Of a DNA stretch of 38,724 nucleotides, positions 27,150 to 35,207 are shown in pieces (positions within the stretch are counted from its first letter, which is position 1; every line of letters starts with the position of its first letter). The notes under the pieces were generated by a model that worked only from the letters and a program-made list of their open reading frames with translations, was not told where the DNA came from and did not search any database. A program made the translations under genes and the position numbers. Source of the DNA: Ruminococcus sp. (GTDB lineage: Bacteria; Bacillota; Clostridia; Oscillospirales; Ruminococcaceae); NCBI GenBank assembly GCA_017462565.1, contig JAFTQW010000010.1, positions 1-38,724 of the forward strand. Reading direction: 5' to 3'.

Positions 27150-28803
27150 AAAGATTTTTCGTTCGTCCGTATTGATAACGCTGTTTATTCTGATTACAAG
27201 CGTTGCTTTGATTATGGGTATTCTCTACGATTATTTTGAATCGCAGCTTATTAACGAACTTAAAAGAGAAGCAGGATATATTTCTATAGCGATTGAAAAT
27301 GAGGGACTGGATTATTTAAGCGGCATCAACGATAAAAATGAGCGCATTACACTGATTGCTCCCGATGGAACTGTAATTGCAGATACTGTGGCAGACGCAG
27401 AATCCCTTGAAAATCATGGCAGCCGTGAGGAAGTAAAGCTGGCAATACAAAACGGCAGCGGCACGAGTCTGCGATACTCCAACACATTAACAGAACGAAT
27501 CGTATATTATGCAGTTAAAATGGAAGATGGCAATATTCTGAGAATTTCCACAAGATATCATACAGTCATTATTGTTTTATTGGGTTTGATACAGCCGATT
27601 GCATTTGTTGTACTGATTGCTCTGCTGATTTCGCTATGGCTTTGCCACAGAGTATCTGTCAAACTTATTGAACCGATCAACGCTCTTGACCTTGAACATC
27701 CTGAAAACAATGAAATTTATGATGAACTTACGCCGCTTTTGAAAAAAATTGCAAATCAGCGCAAAACTATTGACAAACAGTTAAAAGACGCTATAAAAAT
27801 GCAGGAAGAGTTTAAGCTTATCACTGAAAACATGAATGAGGGCTTTTTAGTGATCGATAAAGAGATGCGTATTCTGACATATAATTCTTCTGCAATGAAA
27901 TTTCTTGATATTTCTGAAATAGGATCAGAAAATATACTTTCAGTCAATCGTTCAAAAGAATTCAGAAAAATGCTGGAACGTGTATTATCCGGTGAACGCT
28001 ATGAATCAGAAACGGAAGCGGAGGAAAGCTGCTGTCGGTTTATAGCAAATCCTGTTTTTGCGGAAGATCAGGTAATCGGCGCTGTTATCGTGATTCTCGA
28101 TGTGACTGAAAGTGTAAATCGTGAAAAACTCAGACGGGAATTTACATCGAATGTTTCTCATGAACTGAAAACGCCTTTGACCTCTATATCCGGATTTGCC
28201 GAAATCATGAAAAACGGAGATACTCCTGATGAAATGGTAGTTGATTTTTCAAGTGCTATTTATGACGAGGCACAAAGATTGATTTCACTGGTTGCTGATA
28301 TTATGCAGATTTCCGAACTGGACGAAAAGTCCGTTGTTTATGAAAAAGAAACTGTTGATTTGTACGTGCTCTCTCTGGAAATTGCAGAAAGACTTCATTC
28401 TGAAGCCGATAAGAAAAATGTGAAAATCAATGTAATAGGCGATACTGCTGAAGTGATTGGAGTGCGGAAGATTCTGGATGAAATGATTTATAATCTCTGC
28501 GACAATGCGGTGAAATATAACAAGAACAATGGAGTTGTAGATATTATAGTTAACTCATCAGATGGCAAGGTTAAACTGATTGTGCGTGATACGGGAATCG
28601 GTATTCCATTATCCCAGCAAGACCGTGTGTTTGAACGTTTTTACAGAGTTGACAAGGCACGTTCCAAGGCTATCGGCGGAACAGGTCTGGGACTTGCGAT
28701 CGTCAAGCATGGCGCGATGTATCACAATGCGGAAATCAGACTTGAAAGCAAGGAAAACGAAGGAACGTCCGTCAGTATTTCCTTTCAGGGTGATGCAGTT
28801 TAA
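27142..28803 (+). CDS. phoR: Phosphate-regulon sensor histidine kinase
   Basis: This membrane sensor partners with the preceding regulator. The ATG at 27142 overlaps the phoP stop by 8 nt and gives 553 residues; a GTG three codons upstream is possible. Two membrane helices (about 10-28 and 135-160) bracket an external domain. A HAMP-like linker and a PAS domain (about 225-320, MNEGFLVIDKEMRILTYN) follow. The H-box is SHELKTPLTSI with H340, and the ATPase has N (DNAVKYN), DTGIGI and GGTGLGLAIVK boxes. All motifs are intact. Confidence 0.93.
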   Translation: MHKKIFRSSVLITLFILITSVALIMGILYDYFESQLINELKREAGYISIAIENEGLDYLSGINDKNERITLIAPDGTVIADTVADAESLENHGSREEVKLAIQNGSGTSLRYSNTLTERIVYYAVKMEDGNILRISTRYHTVIIVLLGLIQPIAFVVLIALLISLWLCHRVSVKLIEPINALDLEHPENNEIYDELTPLLKKIANQRKTIDKQLKDAIKMQEEFKLITENMNEGFLVIDKEMRILTYNSSAMKFLDISEIGSENILSVNRSKEFRKMLERVLSGERYESETEAEESCCRFIANPVFAEDQVIGAVIVILDVTESVNREKLRREFTSNVSHELKTPLTSISGFAEIMKNGDTPDEMVVDFSSAIYDEAQRLISLVADIMQISELDEKSVVYEKETVDLYVLSLEIAERLHSEADKKNVKINVIGDTAEVIGVRKILDEMIYNLCDNAVKYNKNNGVVDIIVNSSDGKVKLIVRDTGIGIPLSQQDRVFERFYRVDKARSKAIGGTGLGLAIVKHGAMYHNAEIRLESKENEGTSVSISFQGDAV

Positions 28804-28867
28804 AAACAGTTTAACAATATTTTATCTCTTGTTGAACCGTTGTGAATGTTCAGATTTATCATGAATG

Positions 28868-28932
28868 AGAACTTGTTTTCATAGTATTCGCTGTATGTCT
28901 TTTCGTACACCGCCTCTATAGGAACAAGTTCT
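28868..28932. repeat. Inverted repeat after phoR
   Basis: AGAACTTGTT (28868-28877) and AACAAGTTCT (28923-28932) are perfect 10-bp arms 45 nt apart, with a smaller GTATG..CGTAC hairpin inside. No U-tract follows, so this is not a clear terminator; it may mark the edge of a lost insertion or a structured RNA. Confidence 0.4.
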
Positions 28933-28998
28933 AAAACAAACGATAAAATAATAGTTTATAATGAAAAAAATTCTGACATTCATTCACGTTTTTGTATC

Positions 28999-29262
28999 AA
29001 TCTGAAATCACATCGTTTATTTGTAAAGGAAATCAGCTGGAAAAACAAGGAGTATGAACTTCTGCTTTTTCTGGTTACAAATTCGGATATGGTTTTCGAT
29101 AAGGAAACGCTGTATGAGCGAGTCTGGATCATGGACGCTGTTGGCAATAATGCAACAGTGGCAGTGCATATTAATAGACTCCGTGAAAAAATCAAGGACG
29201 ATCCTTCCGGTCCGCACTATATTGAAACAGTGTGGGGTGTGGGATATCGTTTCAGAGCGTAG
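28999..29262 (+). pseudogene. Orphan winged-helix domain of a response regulator
   Basis: The frame reads NLKSHRLFVKEISWKNKEYE, then LLLFLVTNSDMVFDKETLYE and RVW..GNNATVAVHINRLREKI.., ending GVGYRFRA. This is a complete OmpR-type DNA-binding domain (VanR-like). No receiver domain lies upstream; the frame stays open to about 28900 but has no start codon and no family-like sequence. The last gene of a second two-component system has therefore lost its first ~120 residues. Its stop is 10 nt before the DMT transporter. Confidence 0.75.
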
Positions 29263-29272
29263 GTGATGTTTT

Positions 29273-30130
29273 ATGTGGATTGCATTTGCATTTGGTTCAG
29301 CCCTTTTTGCCGGAGTGACTGCCGTGCTTGCAAAGATCGGAATCAAAAATACAGATTCTACAGTTGCCACGGCTATCAGGACGATTATTGTTCTGATTTT
29401 TTCCTGGATTATGGTTGTGATAACCGGTGCTTATCAGGATATTGACAGCATTTCGGGAAAAACGCTGTTATTTCTGGTATTATCGGGACTTGCAACCGGA
29501 GGCAGCTGGCTTTGTTATTTTAAGGCCTTGCAAATTGGTGACGTAAACAAGGTTGCGCCTATTGATAAATCAAGTACGATACTGACAATGCTTCTCGCTT
29601 TTCTTGTTCTCGGAGAAAATTTAAGTGCAGTTAAAGTGATTTGTATGCTCCTGATTGGTATCGGAACTTATCTTATGATAACCAAAAAGCAGTCTGATAA
29701 TGAAACAAAAGGCCGGGGCTGGTTATGGTACGCTGTGCTGTCAGCAGTATTTGCAAGTCTGACATCAATTCTCGGTAAAATCGGGATAAATGAAATTAAT
29801 TCTAATCTTGGTACTGCCATAAGGACAATTATTGTTCTGATTATGGCATGGCTCATGGTTTTCGTAACAGGTAAACAAAGTGAAATTAAAGATATCGGTA
29901 AACGAAATATGCTGTTTATATGTCTTTCTGGTTTGACTACCGGATTATCATGGCTGTGCTATTATAAAGCTTTGCAGGACGGTCAGGCAAGTGTAGTTGT
30001 ACCGATTGATAAGCTGAGTATTCTGGTAACAATTGCTTTTTCTTGCTTTGTACTGAAAGAAAAGCTGACGAAAAAATCTATGATTGGACTTATTTTGATG
30101 ACCACCGGAACGCTGCTGCTGATAAAATAA
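29273..30130 (+). CDS. DMT-superfamily (EamA) transporter
   Basis: The 285-residue membrane protein has ten predicted helices in two EamA repeats that resemble each other closely: KIGIKNTDSTVATAIRTIIV near residue 25 and KIGINEINSNLGTAIRTIIV near residue 170. Each repeat then has SWLCY(F/Y)KALQ. This internal duplication is the family hallmark. It probably exports or imports a small metabolite. The ribosome site is weak (AGGTGATG), and translation may be coupled to the fragment upstream. A hairpin terminator follows. Confidence 0.9.
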   Translation: MWIAFAFGSALFAGVTAVLAKIGIKNTDSTVATAIRTIIVLIFSWIMVVITGAYQDIDSISGKTLLFLVLSGLATGGSWLCYFKALQIGDVNKVAPIDKSSTILTMLLAFLVLGENLSAVKVICMLLIGIGTYLMITKKQSDNETKGRGWLWYAVLSAVFASLTSILGKIGINEINSNLGTAIRTIIVLIMAWLMVFVTGKQSEIKDIGKRNMLFICLSGLTTGLSWLCYYKALQDGQASVVVPIDKLSILVTIAFSCFVLKEKLTKKSMIGLILMTTGTLLLIK

Positions 30131-30138
30131 TGATTATG

Positions 30139-30170
30139 ATACGTACATCTTCGGAAGTACGTATTTTTAT
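30139..30170 (+). terminator. Terminator of the DMT transporter gene
   Basis: ATACGTAC and GTACGTAT form a perfect 8-bp stem with a 10-nt loop, followed by TTTTAT, starting 9 nt after the stop. Confidence 0.85.
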
Positions 30171-30245
30171 GGAAGTTTTAATGCCATTTTATCATCTATA
30201 TATGTCTATTTATAGGCATTGATATTTTTTATGTTAAGTTTTGTA

Positions 30246-30365
30246 TCAAGTTTTATTTTTATATATTTCTTCAAAAGCGTTTGAAACAGTTACTGACACT
30301 TCCTTTTCTTTGCTTTCATAAAGATGTTGATATACGTCTTTTACTATATTAGGGCTTCCTGATCT
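30246..30365 (-). pseudogene. Tyrosine recombinase C-terminal tail
   Basis: The minus-strand frame ends SPNIVKDVYQHLYESKEKEV, then SVTVSNAFEEIYKNKT and a stop. This is the last ~40 residues of a phage-type integrase: S.NI..D.Y.H contains the catalytic tyrosine (Y in DVYQHL). The core with R-H-R-H is absent; upstream sequence changes frame after about 30365 (another open stretch there, KIPLVGVKAKGKVTDQEAL, is unassigned). Confidence 0.65.
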
Positions 30366-30450
30366 GTTACCTTACCTTTCGCCTTAACTCCAACCAGAGG
30401 AATTTTTAGAACTTGTACAAAAGATATTTGTAATAATTTCTTATCACTTC

Positions 30451-30479
30451 TTGACAGATTATAAATCATATGATACACT
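30451..30479 (+). promoter_or_regulatory. Promoter of the pyrophosphatase-like gene
   Basis: TTGACA (30451-30456), 17 nt and TACACT (30474-30479) lie 38 nt before the ATG. Confidence 0.75.
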
Positions 30480-30516
30480 TAAATATATAATTTAAAATAA
30501 TCAGGAGATAAAATTA

Positions 30517-30852
30517 ATGATAGGCGATATTGTTACAGTTACTGTTGACAGACCGCTCGGAAGCTATCATCCGGAATATAAGGATATGTATTATCCTATC
30601 AACTACGGCTATATCGAAGGAATTATTGCTCCCGACGGAGAAGAGCAGGACGCTTACATACTGGGAGTAGATGAGGCTGTTGAAAAATTCACAGGCAAAA
30701 TTATTGCTATAATTCATAGATTTGATGATGTTGAAGAAAAATGGGTGGTATGTCCTGAAAATATGTCTTTTACTAAAGAAGAAATAATGGAACAAGTAAA
30801 ATTTCAAGAGAAATACTATCAATCAGAAATTATAATTAATTTTTGTTCATAA
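30517..30852 (+). CDS. Inorganic pyrophosphatase-like protein (short form)
   Basis: The 111-residue protein contains YYPINYGYIEG (residues 25-35), APDGEEQDAYILGVD with the metal-binding Asp cluster, and KIIAIIHRFDDVEEKWVV. These match the core of family I soluble pyrophosphatases (diphosphate to two phosphates). It is about 60 residues shorter than the enzyme of E. coli but is complete as read: it has a TTGACA promoter, a GGAGA site and full terminal motifs. Short proteins of this kind occur in Clostridia; activity is inferred. Confidence 0.8.
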   Translation: MIGDIVTVTVDRPLGSYHPEYKDMYYPINYGYIEGIIAPDGEEQDAYILGVDEAVEKFTGKIIAIIHRFDDVEEKWVVCPENMSFTKEEIMEQVKFQEKYYQSEIIINFCS

Positions 30853-30870
30853 TTATATCAGGAGGAATTT

Positions 30871-31254
30871 ATGAAAATTGAACATATCGCAATGTATGTG
30901 AACGATTTAGAATCTGCCAAGGAATTTTTTATAAAATATTTTGATGCAGCACCAAATAATGAATACCATAACTTAAAAACTAACTTCCGTTCTTATTTTC
31001 TATCGTTTAATGATGGAGCAAGACTGGAACTAATGAATAAACCTAATATGCTCGACTGTGAAAAAGGCGTCGACCGAACCGGTTATATTCACATTGCATT
31101 CAGTTTAGGGAGTGCAGATAAGGTTGATAAATTAACGGCGAAGCTGTTATCAGATGGTTATGAAGTGATTAGCGGCCCACGAACCAGTGGTGACGGATAT
31201 TATGAAAGCTCTGTGATCTGTTTTGAGGGAAATCAAATTGAACTCACAATTTAA
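30871..31254 (+). CDS. VOC-family (glyoxalase/bleomycin-resistance fold) protein
   Basis: The 127-residue protein starts MKIEHIAMYVNDLESAKEFF, the metal-binding His6 opening of a VOC domain. It also has RLELMNKP, GYIHIAFSLGS and GYYESSVICFEGNQIELT with Glu near the end. The His/Glu set suggests a metal enzyme or binding protein; the substrate cannot be told. AGGAGG precedes the ATG, and it follows the pyrophosphatase-like gene by 18 nt, probably on the same transcript. Confidence 0.88.
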   Translation: MKIEHIAMYVNDLESAKEFFIKYFDAAPNNEYHNLKTNFRSYFLSFNDGARLELMNKPNMLDCEKGVDRTGYIHIAFSLGSADKVDKLTAKLLSDGYEVISGPRTSGDGYYESSVICFEGNQIELTI

Positions 31255-31294
31255 GTTCTGATGCGCAACTTGTTACGATCTTTATAATTATCCC

Positions 31295-31323
31295 TTGCAA
31301 TTTTATCACAAATGAGTTATAAT
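31295..31323 (+). promoter_or_regulatory. Promoter of the zinc-ribbon gene and pyrE
   Basis: TTGCAA (31295-31300), 17 nt and TATAAT (31318-31323) lie 51 nt before the zinc-ribbon ATG. Confidence 0.8.
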
Positions 31324-31374
31324 AGAATTATGGATTTTTAATACCAATTTCTGGGATTTCAGGAGGCGAATTAA

Positions 31375-31728
31375 ATGATTTGCGGAAACTGCGGCAAACC
31401 GATGATAATTGGTGAATTCAGAATGGAACAAAGAAGTGTCGATAAAGGATATTACCGTGCCTACCCTGTTGCCGCATTCTATCAGGAGAATATAAAGCTT
31501 TGCGAAACTCCTCTCGACAAAACACTTGGGTTTTACTGCGCAGAATGCGGAATGCTTGCCGGATTTTTCCGGTATACAAAACCCGTTAATTTCGCCGGAA
31601 GATTCAAAACCGATCTGGATACTTCTATTGACAAGCTGCCGACGAAAAAATGTCCTGAATGTGAGACTGAAATGGATATTGATTATCCACGCTGCCCGGA
31701 TTGCGGATTTGTTTTTGAAACAAAATGA
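31375..31728 (+). CDS. Zinc-ribbon protein of unknown function
   Basis: The 117-residue protein has an N-terminal MICGNCGKPM ribbon, a middle CAECG, and a C-terminal pair CPECE..CPDCG (about residues 98-113). This gives eight Cys in CxxC pairs, enough for two zinc sites. The middle part (RAYPVAAFYQENIKL) is not recognised. It has its own promoter and an AGGAGG site and leads into pyrE 30 nt later. A role in nucleic-acid or protein binding is possible but not shown. Confidence 0.75.
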   Translation: MICGNCGKPMIIGEFRMEQRSVDKGYYRAYPVAAFYQENIKLCETPLDKTLGFYCAECGMLAGFFRYTKPVNFAGRFKTDLDTSIDKLPTKKCPECETEMDIDYPRCPDCGFVFETK

Positions 31729-31758
31729 GTTTATATACTAAACGGAGGTAAATTTAAA

Positions 31759-32415
31759 ATGACTTACAAAGAAAGCTTTATCAGATTTATGGTTGACTGC
31801 GGAGTGCTTACATTCGGTGAATTTACACTAAAAAGCGGCAGAAAAGCTCCTTACTTTATCAATTGCGGAAATTACAAGACCGGCGCTCAGCTTGCTAAAC
31901 TCGGTGAATATTACGCTGAATGCATACATGAAAACAACATTCCGGTCGAAACTCTTTTCGGACCTGCTTATAAGGGAATCCCTCTTGCCGTTTCGGCTGT
32001 CGTAGCTCTTAGCAATAAGTTTGGAATCGATGTTTCCTACTGTTTCGACCGCAAGGAAGCAAAGGATCACGGCGAGGGCGGTATGTTCGTTGGAAAAGCT
32101 CTCACGGACGGTGAAAAAGTCGTTATTATTGACGATGTTATGACTTCTGGAAAGGCTATGCGTGAGTCTATGCCTAAGTTAAAATCTGCTGCTGATGTTG
32201 ACGTAACCGGTATGGTAATCACTGTTGACCGTATGGAAAAAGGTACAAGCGAGCTTTCGGCTGTTCAGGAGGTAAAACGTGATTTCGGAGTTACGGTTTA
32301 TCCTATCGTTACAATGGTTGATATCATCGATGCTATTACAAGCGGCATCGTTCCCGGTAAGGAATATCTCGATAAAATGCTTGAATACAGAAATACTTAT
32401 GGCATTACAGAATAA
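31759..32415 (+). CDS. pyrE: Orotate phosphoribosyltransferase
   Basis: This enzyme joins orotate to PRPP to make OMP in pyrimidine synthesis. It has 218 residues. The PRPP-binding motif is VVIIDDVMTSGKAMRES (121-137), FDRKEAKDHGEGG (96-108) is the catalytic loop with its Lys and the flexible lid, and FTLKSGRKAPYFIN is the orotate-binding start. GGAGG precedes the ATG. No other pyr gene is next to it. A terminator follows within 20 nt. Confidence 0.96.
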   Translation: MTYKESFIRFMVDCGVLTFGEFTLKSGRKAPYFINCGNYKTGAQLAKLGEYYAECIHENNIPVETLFGPAYKGIPLAVSAVVALSNKFGIDVSYCFDRKEAKDHGEGGMFVGKALTDGEKVVIIDDVMTSGKAMRESMPKLKSAADVDVTGMVITVDRMEKGTSELSAVQEVKRDFGVTVYPIVTMVDIIDAITSGIVPGKEYLDKMLEYRNTYGITE

Positions 32416-32431
32416 ATTAACATAAATTTTT

Positions 32432-32477
32432 AGCCCGAAAAAAGTTCGATTGAACCAATTCCGGGCTTATTTTTATA
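32432..32477 (+). terminator. Terminator of pyrE
   Basis: AGCCCG (32432-32437) pairs with CGGGCT (32462-32467), with an inner GTTCGATTGAAC hairpin, followed by TATTTTTAT. Confidence 0.8.
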
Positions 32478-32484
32478 TAAAATT

Positions 32485-32664
32485 TTAAGAAATCACTGAA
32501 TAAATCATGCCTTGCGGCTCAGCACGCATCTTGCTTGCATATTTTCCGTCATCTTGCACAGAAATTCCTTGGCATACATCAGTATGCCTGCAAAATTTCT
32601 ATACAACCTGACGAAAAATCTGACTGCGCAACCTACGCACTGGATTTAATCAGGGATTCCTTAA
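32485..32664. mobile_element. Palindromic MITE (about 180 bp)
   Basis: The left end TTAAGAAATCACTGAATAAA and the right end read backward TTAAGGAATCCCTGATTAAA are inverted repeats. Similarity continues through the arms (GCGCAGC/GCACGC.., ATTTTCCGTCA/ATTTTTCGTCA, ACAGAAATT/ATAGAAATT) to the central GGCATACATCAGTATGCC (32571-32588). The whole element can fold into one long hairpin and has no ORF. It is unrelated in sequence to the 12589 and 21973 elements. Confidence 0.8.
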
Positions 32665-32734
32665 TAGAGTAAATCGAAAATCTTTGTGCATTCAATTTAC
32701 AAAAACACTGAGATAAGTTACTTAACAAGCAAAA

Positions 32735-33118
32735 TTACATCTTCATAAAAATAAGATTGAACATTTCTTCGTTTAATCCATATCTTTCAAAAAAAGTCTT
32801 CATTTCCTGTTCCATATCCTCAAAGCATAAATTATATTTTTCATAGAAATCCTCGCTTTTTCCGCAGAGATACGAAAAAAAGTTAAAACCAATAAGAAGA
32901 TCGTCTTTATTCTTTCCTGTGCAATTGTAAAGCACCTCAATAGCTTCGTAGATTTTACCGTTGTCTATCATTCTGAGAAGTTCGTCAGATTTCTCCTTTT
33001 TATTCAAATTATCTATCGACAATGATGAAGAATATCCTATATCTTTACCAAAAACAAATTTTAGTATAGCTGCAACCATTTGTTCAATTTCCCTTAAAAT
33101 GAAATCCTGTTCAAACAT
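32735..33118 (-). CDS. Hypothetical helical protein (DUF6483-like)
   Basis: The 127-residue protein begins MFEQDFILREIEQMVAAILK, then FVFGKD, and is predicted to be all-helical. It resembles a small family seen widely in Oscillospiraceae and, as I recall, catalogued as DUF6483 (N-terminal DYI...I..M...I.K..FG). No catalytic motif is visible; repeats of the form LLRMIDNGKIYEAIEVLYN suggest a TPR-like helical pair. GGGGAG precedes the ATG by ~9 nt. It lies alone between the MITE and a micro-ORF. Confidence 0.65.
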   Translation of the reverse strand: MFEQDFILREIEQMVAAILKFVFGKDIGYSSSLSIDNLNKKEKSDELLRMIDNGKIYEAIEVLYNCTGKNKDDLLIGFNFFSYLCGKSEDFYEKYNLCFEDMEQEMKTFFERYGLNEEMFNLIFMKM

Positions 33119-33208
33119 ATTTTTGTTCTCCCCTTCGTTAAAAAGTTTTGCTCATTTTCATCTTGTTCGTTATTAATTTTATGAAATTACATCGCAGCCA
33201 TAAAAATA

Positions 33209-33310
33209 TCAATATATAAAATTTAGTTTTAATGCTGCGTAAAGTATTATGCCGACAAAAAGCATAATACAGCAGCAATTACGGTGATAGGTATTGATTT
33301 TTATCGGCAT
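33209..33310 (-). CDS. 33-residue membrane micro-ORF downstream of an integrase relic
   Basis: On the minus strand the ORF reads MPIKINTYHRN, CCC, then a hydrophobic stretch IMLFVGIILYAALKL and NFIY before TGA. An AGGAGG site stands 6 nt before the ATG. The preceding gene's stop (integrase relic, 33321) is 10 nt upstream of the ATG, so it would be translated from the same message. One membrane helix and a triple cysteine are the only features. No family is recognised. Confidence 0.45.
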   Translation of the reverse strand: MPIKINTYHRNCCCIMLFVGIILYAALKLNFIY

Positions 33311-33320
33311 AATTATCCTC

Positions 33321-34342
33321 CTACTTTAAGCCTAATGCTTTGAGTTTTTCTTCTTCTGTGAGGTCATCCCACATTCTCTCAGTGGAACGTTCACCAAGCG
33401 TTTTCTTTAACACTTCCGCTGCCATATCAGCATCGGTTTCGGTTTAAGCGTAGATTTCAGTTGTGGTTGTGTATTCGTGACCGAGCAGCAACACAATCTC
33501 CGGCAGAGAAAGTCCCGAATGGTACATATGCGCTCCATAAGAGTGCCTAAGAAGGTGCGGGTGAACACTCATCGCCGATGAATCAACCTTATCGCATTTC
33601 AGACTGTACTTTTTCAAATACGCTGAATATTATCAACTGACATTTTTTTGCGGTCACCAAATTTAGTTGTGTAAAACAAATAATCCTGCGGATCATTGTT
33701 CTTATGATAAAGGCTGCAATAATATTGAAGATTGACAAGAAATTCCTTGTCTGAAATCGGAACGATTCTCGGCTTATTACCTTTGCCTGTGATTCTAATG
33801 TACGGATATTCTCCGCCAAAACAAAAGTCTTTCAGCTTGACAGATACGATCTCGCTCACTCTTGCACCTGTACCAAACAGAAACAAAATGATAAACCTGT
33901 CACGGATACCGATCATTGTATGTTCAGGCTGTTCCAGAAGATCGAGAACCTGTTCCTTTGTCATCCAGTTATGCTTTTTAGGCAATACCTTTTTAGACTT
34001 CAAGCTATGCAGTGCGATTTCCAGCGAAATAAGCTCAATATCTTTTCTTGCAGCATATCTGACATAGGCTTTTATATCTGCAAGCCGGACATTTCGTGTT
34101 CCAACACTCTTGTTATCAGATACCCATCTGATGTAAGTTCTGATGATATCCTCGGTCACATAATCGAAGGTTATCATATCAACCTTTTTTCCGTGCTGTA
34201 TGGAGAGATAGCTGCGAAAATCGTTCAGCGAAATCCGGTATGCTTCAATTGTTTTCTCGCTTGTCAGTTCAATCCGCATATCATTTATGAAGCCCTTCAC
34301 ATAGATAAAGAAGTTGCTTTTGTTTCCTTTATTCTTCGACAT
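33321..34342 (-). pseudogene. Tyrosine recombinase with frameshift and stop
   Basis: From the ATG at 34342 (GGAGG site) the frame encodes an N-terminal core-binding domain (about 10-100) and the catalytic domain opening with GTGARVSEIVSVKLKDF (first Arg) and TGKGNKPRIVPIS. It stops at 33614. The family sequence resumes in another frame: SSAMSVHPHLLRHSYGAHMY, then HSGLSLPEIVLLLGHEYTTTEIYA (H-x-x-R..GH, catalytic Tyr). A TAA stop (33444-33446) then interrupts, and reading resumes as TETDADMAAEVLKKTLGE to the stop at 33321. A one-base shift plus a nonsense codon make it inactive as written. It overlaps the end of a second recombinase upstream. Confidence 0.85.
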
Positions 34343-34503
34343 AAGCCGCCTCCACATTTTCTGTAAGGCTTCTGAGCTTATCCCGATATACAGGAAAAAG
34401 TCTTTGCGTGAGATGCAGATAATACAGCGTGTGCTGAATATTATCGTGTCCCATATATCTGCTGAGATATTCAATTCTATTTTCTTGATGTTCAAATTAA
34501 ATG
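34329..34503 (-). pseudogene. C-terminal remnant of a second tyrosine recombinase
   Basis: In the frame offset from the downstream gene, the minus strand reads HQENRIEYLSRYMGHDNIQH, then TLYYLHLTQRLFPVYRDKLR and ..EAAYVEE to a stop at 34329. MGHDNIQHTLYYLHLT is the GH...Y end of an integrase catalytic domain. Its stop overlaps the next recombinase's start by 14 nt, the coupled layout of tandem recombinase modules such as Tn554-like tnpA-tnpB-tnpC or recombinase-in-trio sets. Everything upstream of the tail is gone. Confidence 0.75.
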
Positions 34504-34574
34504 TATCACAAAATGAAGAATTTGTCAAGAAAATTTTTTGTCGGAGCGGACGCTCCGGCAGAAAGGAGGAGAAT

Positions 34575-34652
34575 ATGGATTATTTAACGGTTAAAGAGCT
34601 TGCGCATATATCGCCAAGAAATACCCGGAACTTACAGTGGAGATCCCGTTGG
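34575..34652 (+). pseudogene. Start of a small helix-turn-helix (excisionase-like) gene, broken
   Basis: AAGGAGGAG stands before an ATG whose frame starts MDYLTVKELAHISPR, the opening of excisionase/MerR-like helix-turn-helix proteins (MDYLTVKE.A). After about ten residues the family pattern is lost. A second frame reads AYIAKKYPELTVEIPLEQ to a stop at 34652 and looks more protein-like. The ORF runs on to 34850 without recognisable content. It is probably a fusion of two gene scraps. A GGAGCG-GA-CGCTCC hairpin lies just before it. Confidence 0.4.
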
Positions 34653-34819
34653 AACAATAATTTTTTCAACCTGATTTTCAAAAATATCTGCATCAAATTC
34701 AGAAATTCCAAGCACCTCACAGCATCTTATCTTAAATTATATCGCTGTCATCAAATGCCTTCTTCCTGTCAGATCGTGTACAAAGTGATTTCACGCCTGA
34801 AAAGGAGAAAGCAAATTTA

Positions 34820-35207
34820 TTATAATGTGTCCATCAGTGCTACAAGGTAATTAGCACTGATAGAGCCGTAAATGAATTGGTCTATCCTCCCGGCTTTTTT
34901 CGCCTTTCTGACCTCTTTGGCTACTTCTTTCTCCGAGTTTTCGTCTACTACAAGAACGATCTTGCAGTCAGGATTGACTTCTTTGATGGCATCCCGGATT
35001 TTTAACCTTTCTTTCAGCACATAGGGCGGATATCCATTGACCTCCATCAATACAGCATATGGCTCACATTGCCTGCCATATTGTCGCAATTCCTCCATAT
35101 TGGGTTGTCAATATTACATTAAAATCACTTTGTTGGTCCGCTTGTAACGACTGCGTCACAGCGTCGGCAAAAATATAATCTTTCATATTCACAATAACCC
35201 TGCGCAC
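34820..35207 (-). pseudogene. Stand-alone pseudo-receiver protein, frameshifted
   Basis: From a GTG at 35207 (AGGTGA site) the frame encodes RRVIVNMKDYIFADAVTQSL and QADQQSDFNVILTTQ. One base out of frame, from 35098, it continues MEELRQYGRQCEPYAVLMEV, then NGYPPYVLKERLKIRDAIKE, NPDCKIVLVVDENS and ..IDQFIYGSISANYLVALMDTL. Joined, the ~128 residues fit the five-strand receiver fold of response regulators. Yet the acidic pair is NM, the phosphoacceptor Asp is Glu (LMEV), and the switch Thr and the Lys are absent. It would not be phosphorylated in the usual way. A single-base indel separates the halves. Confidence 0.6.
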
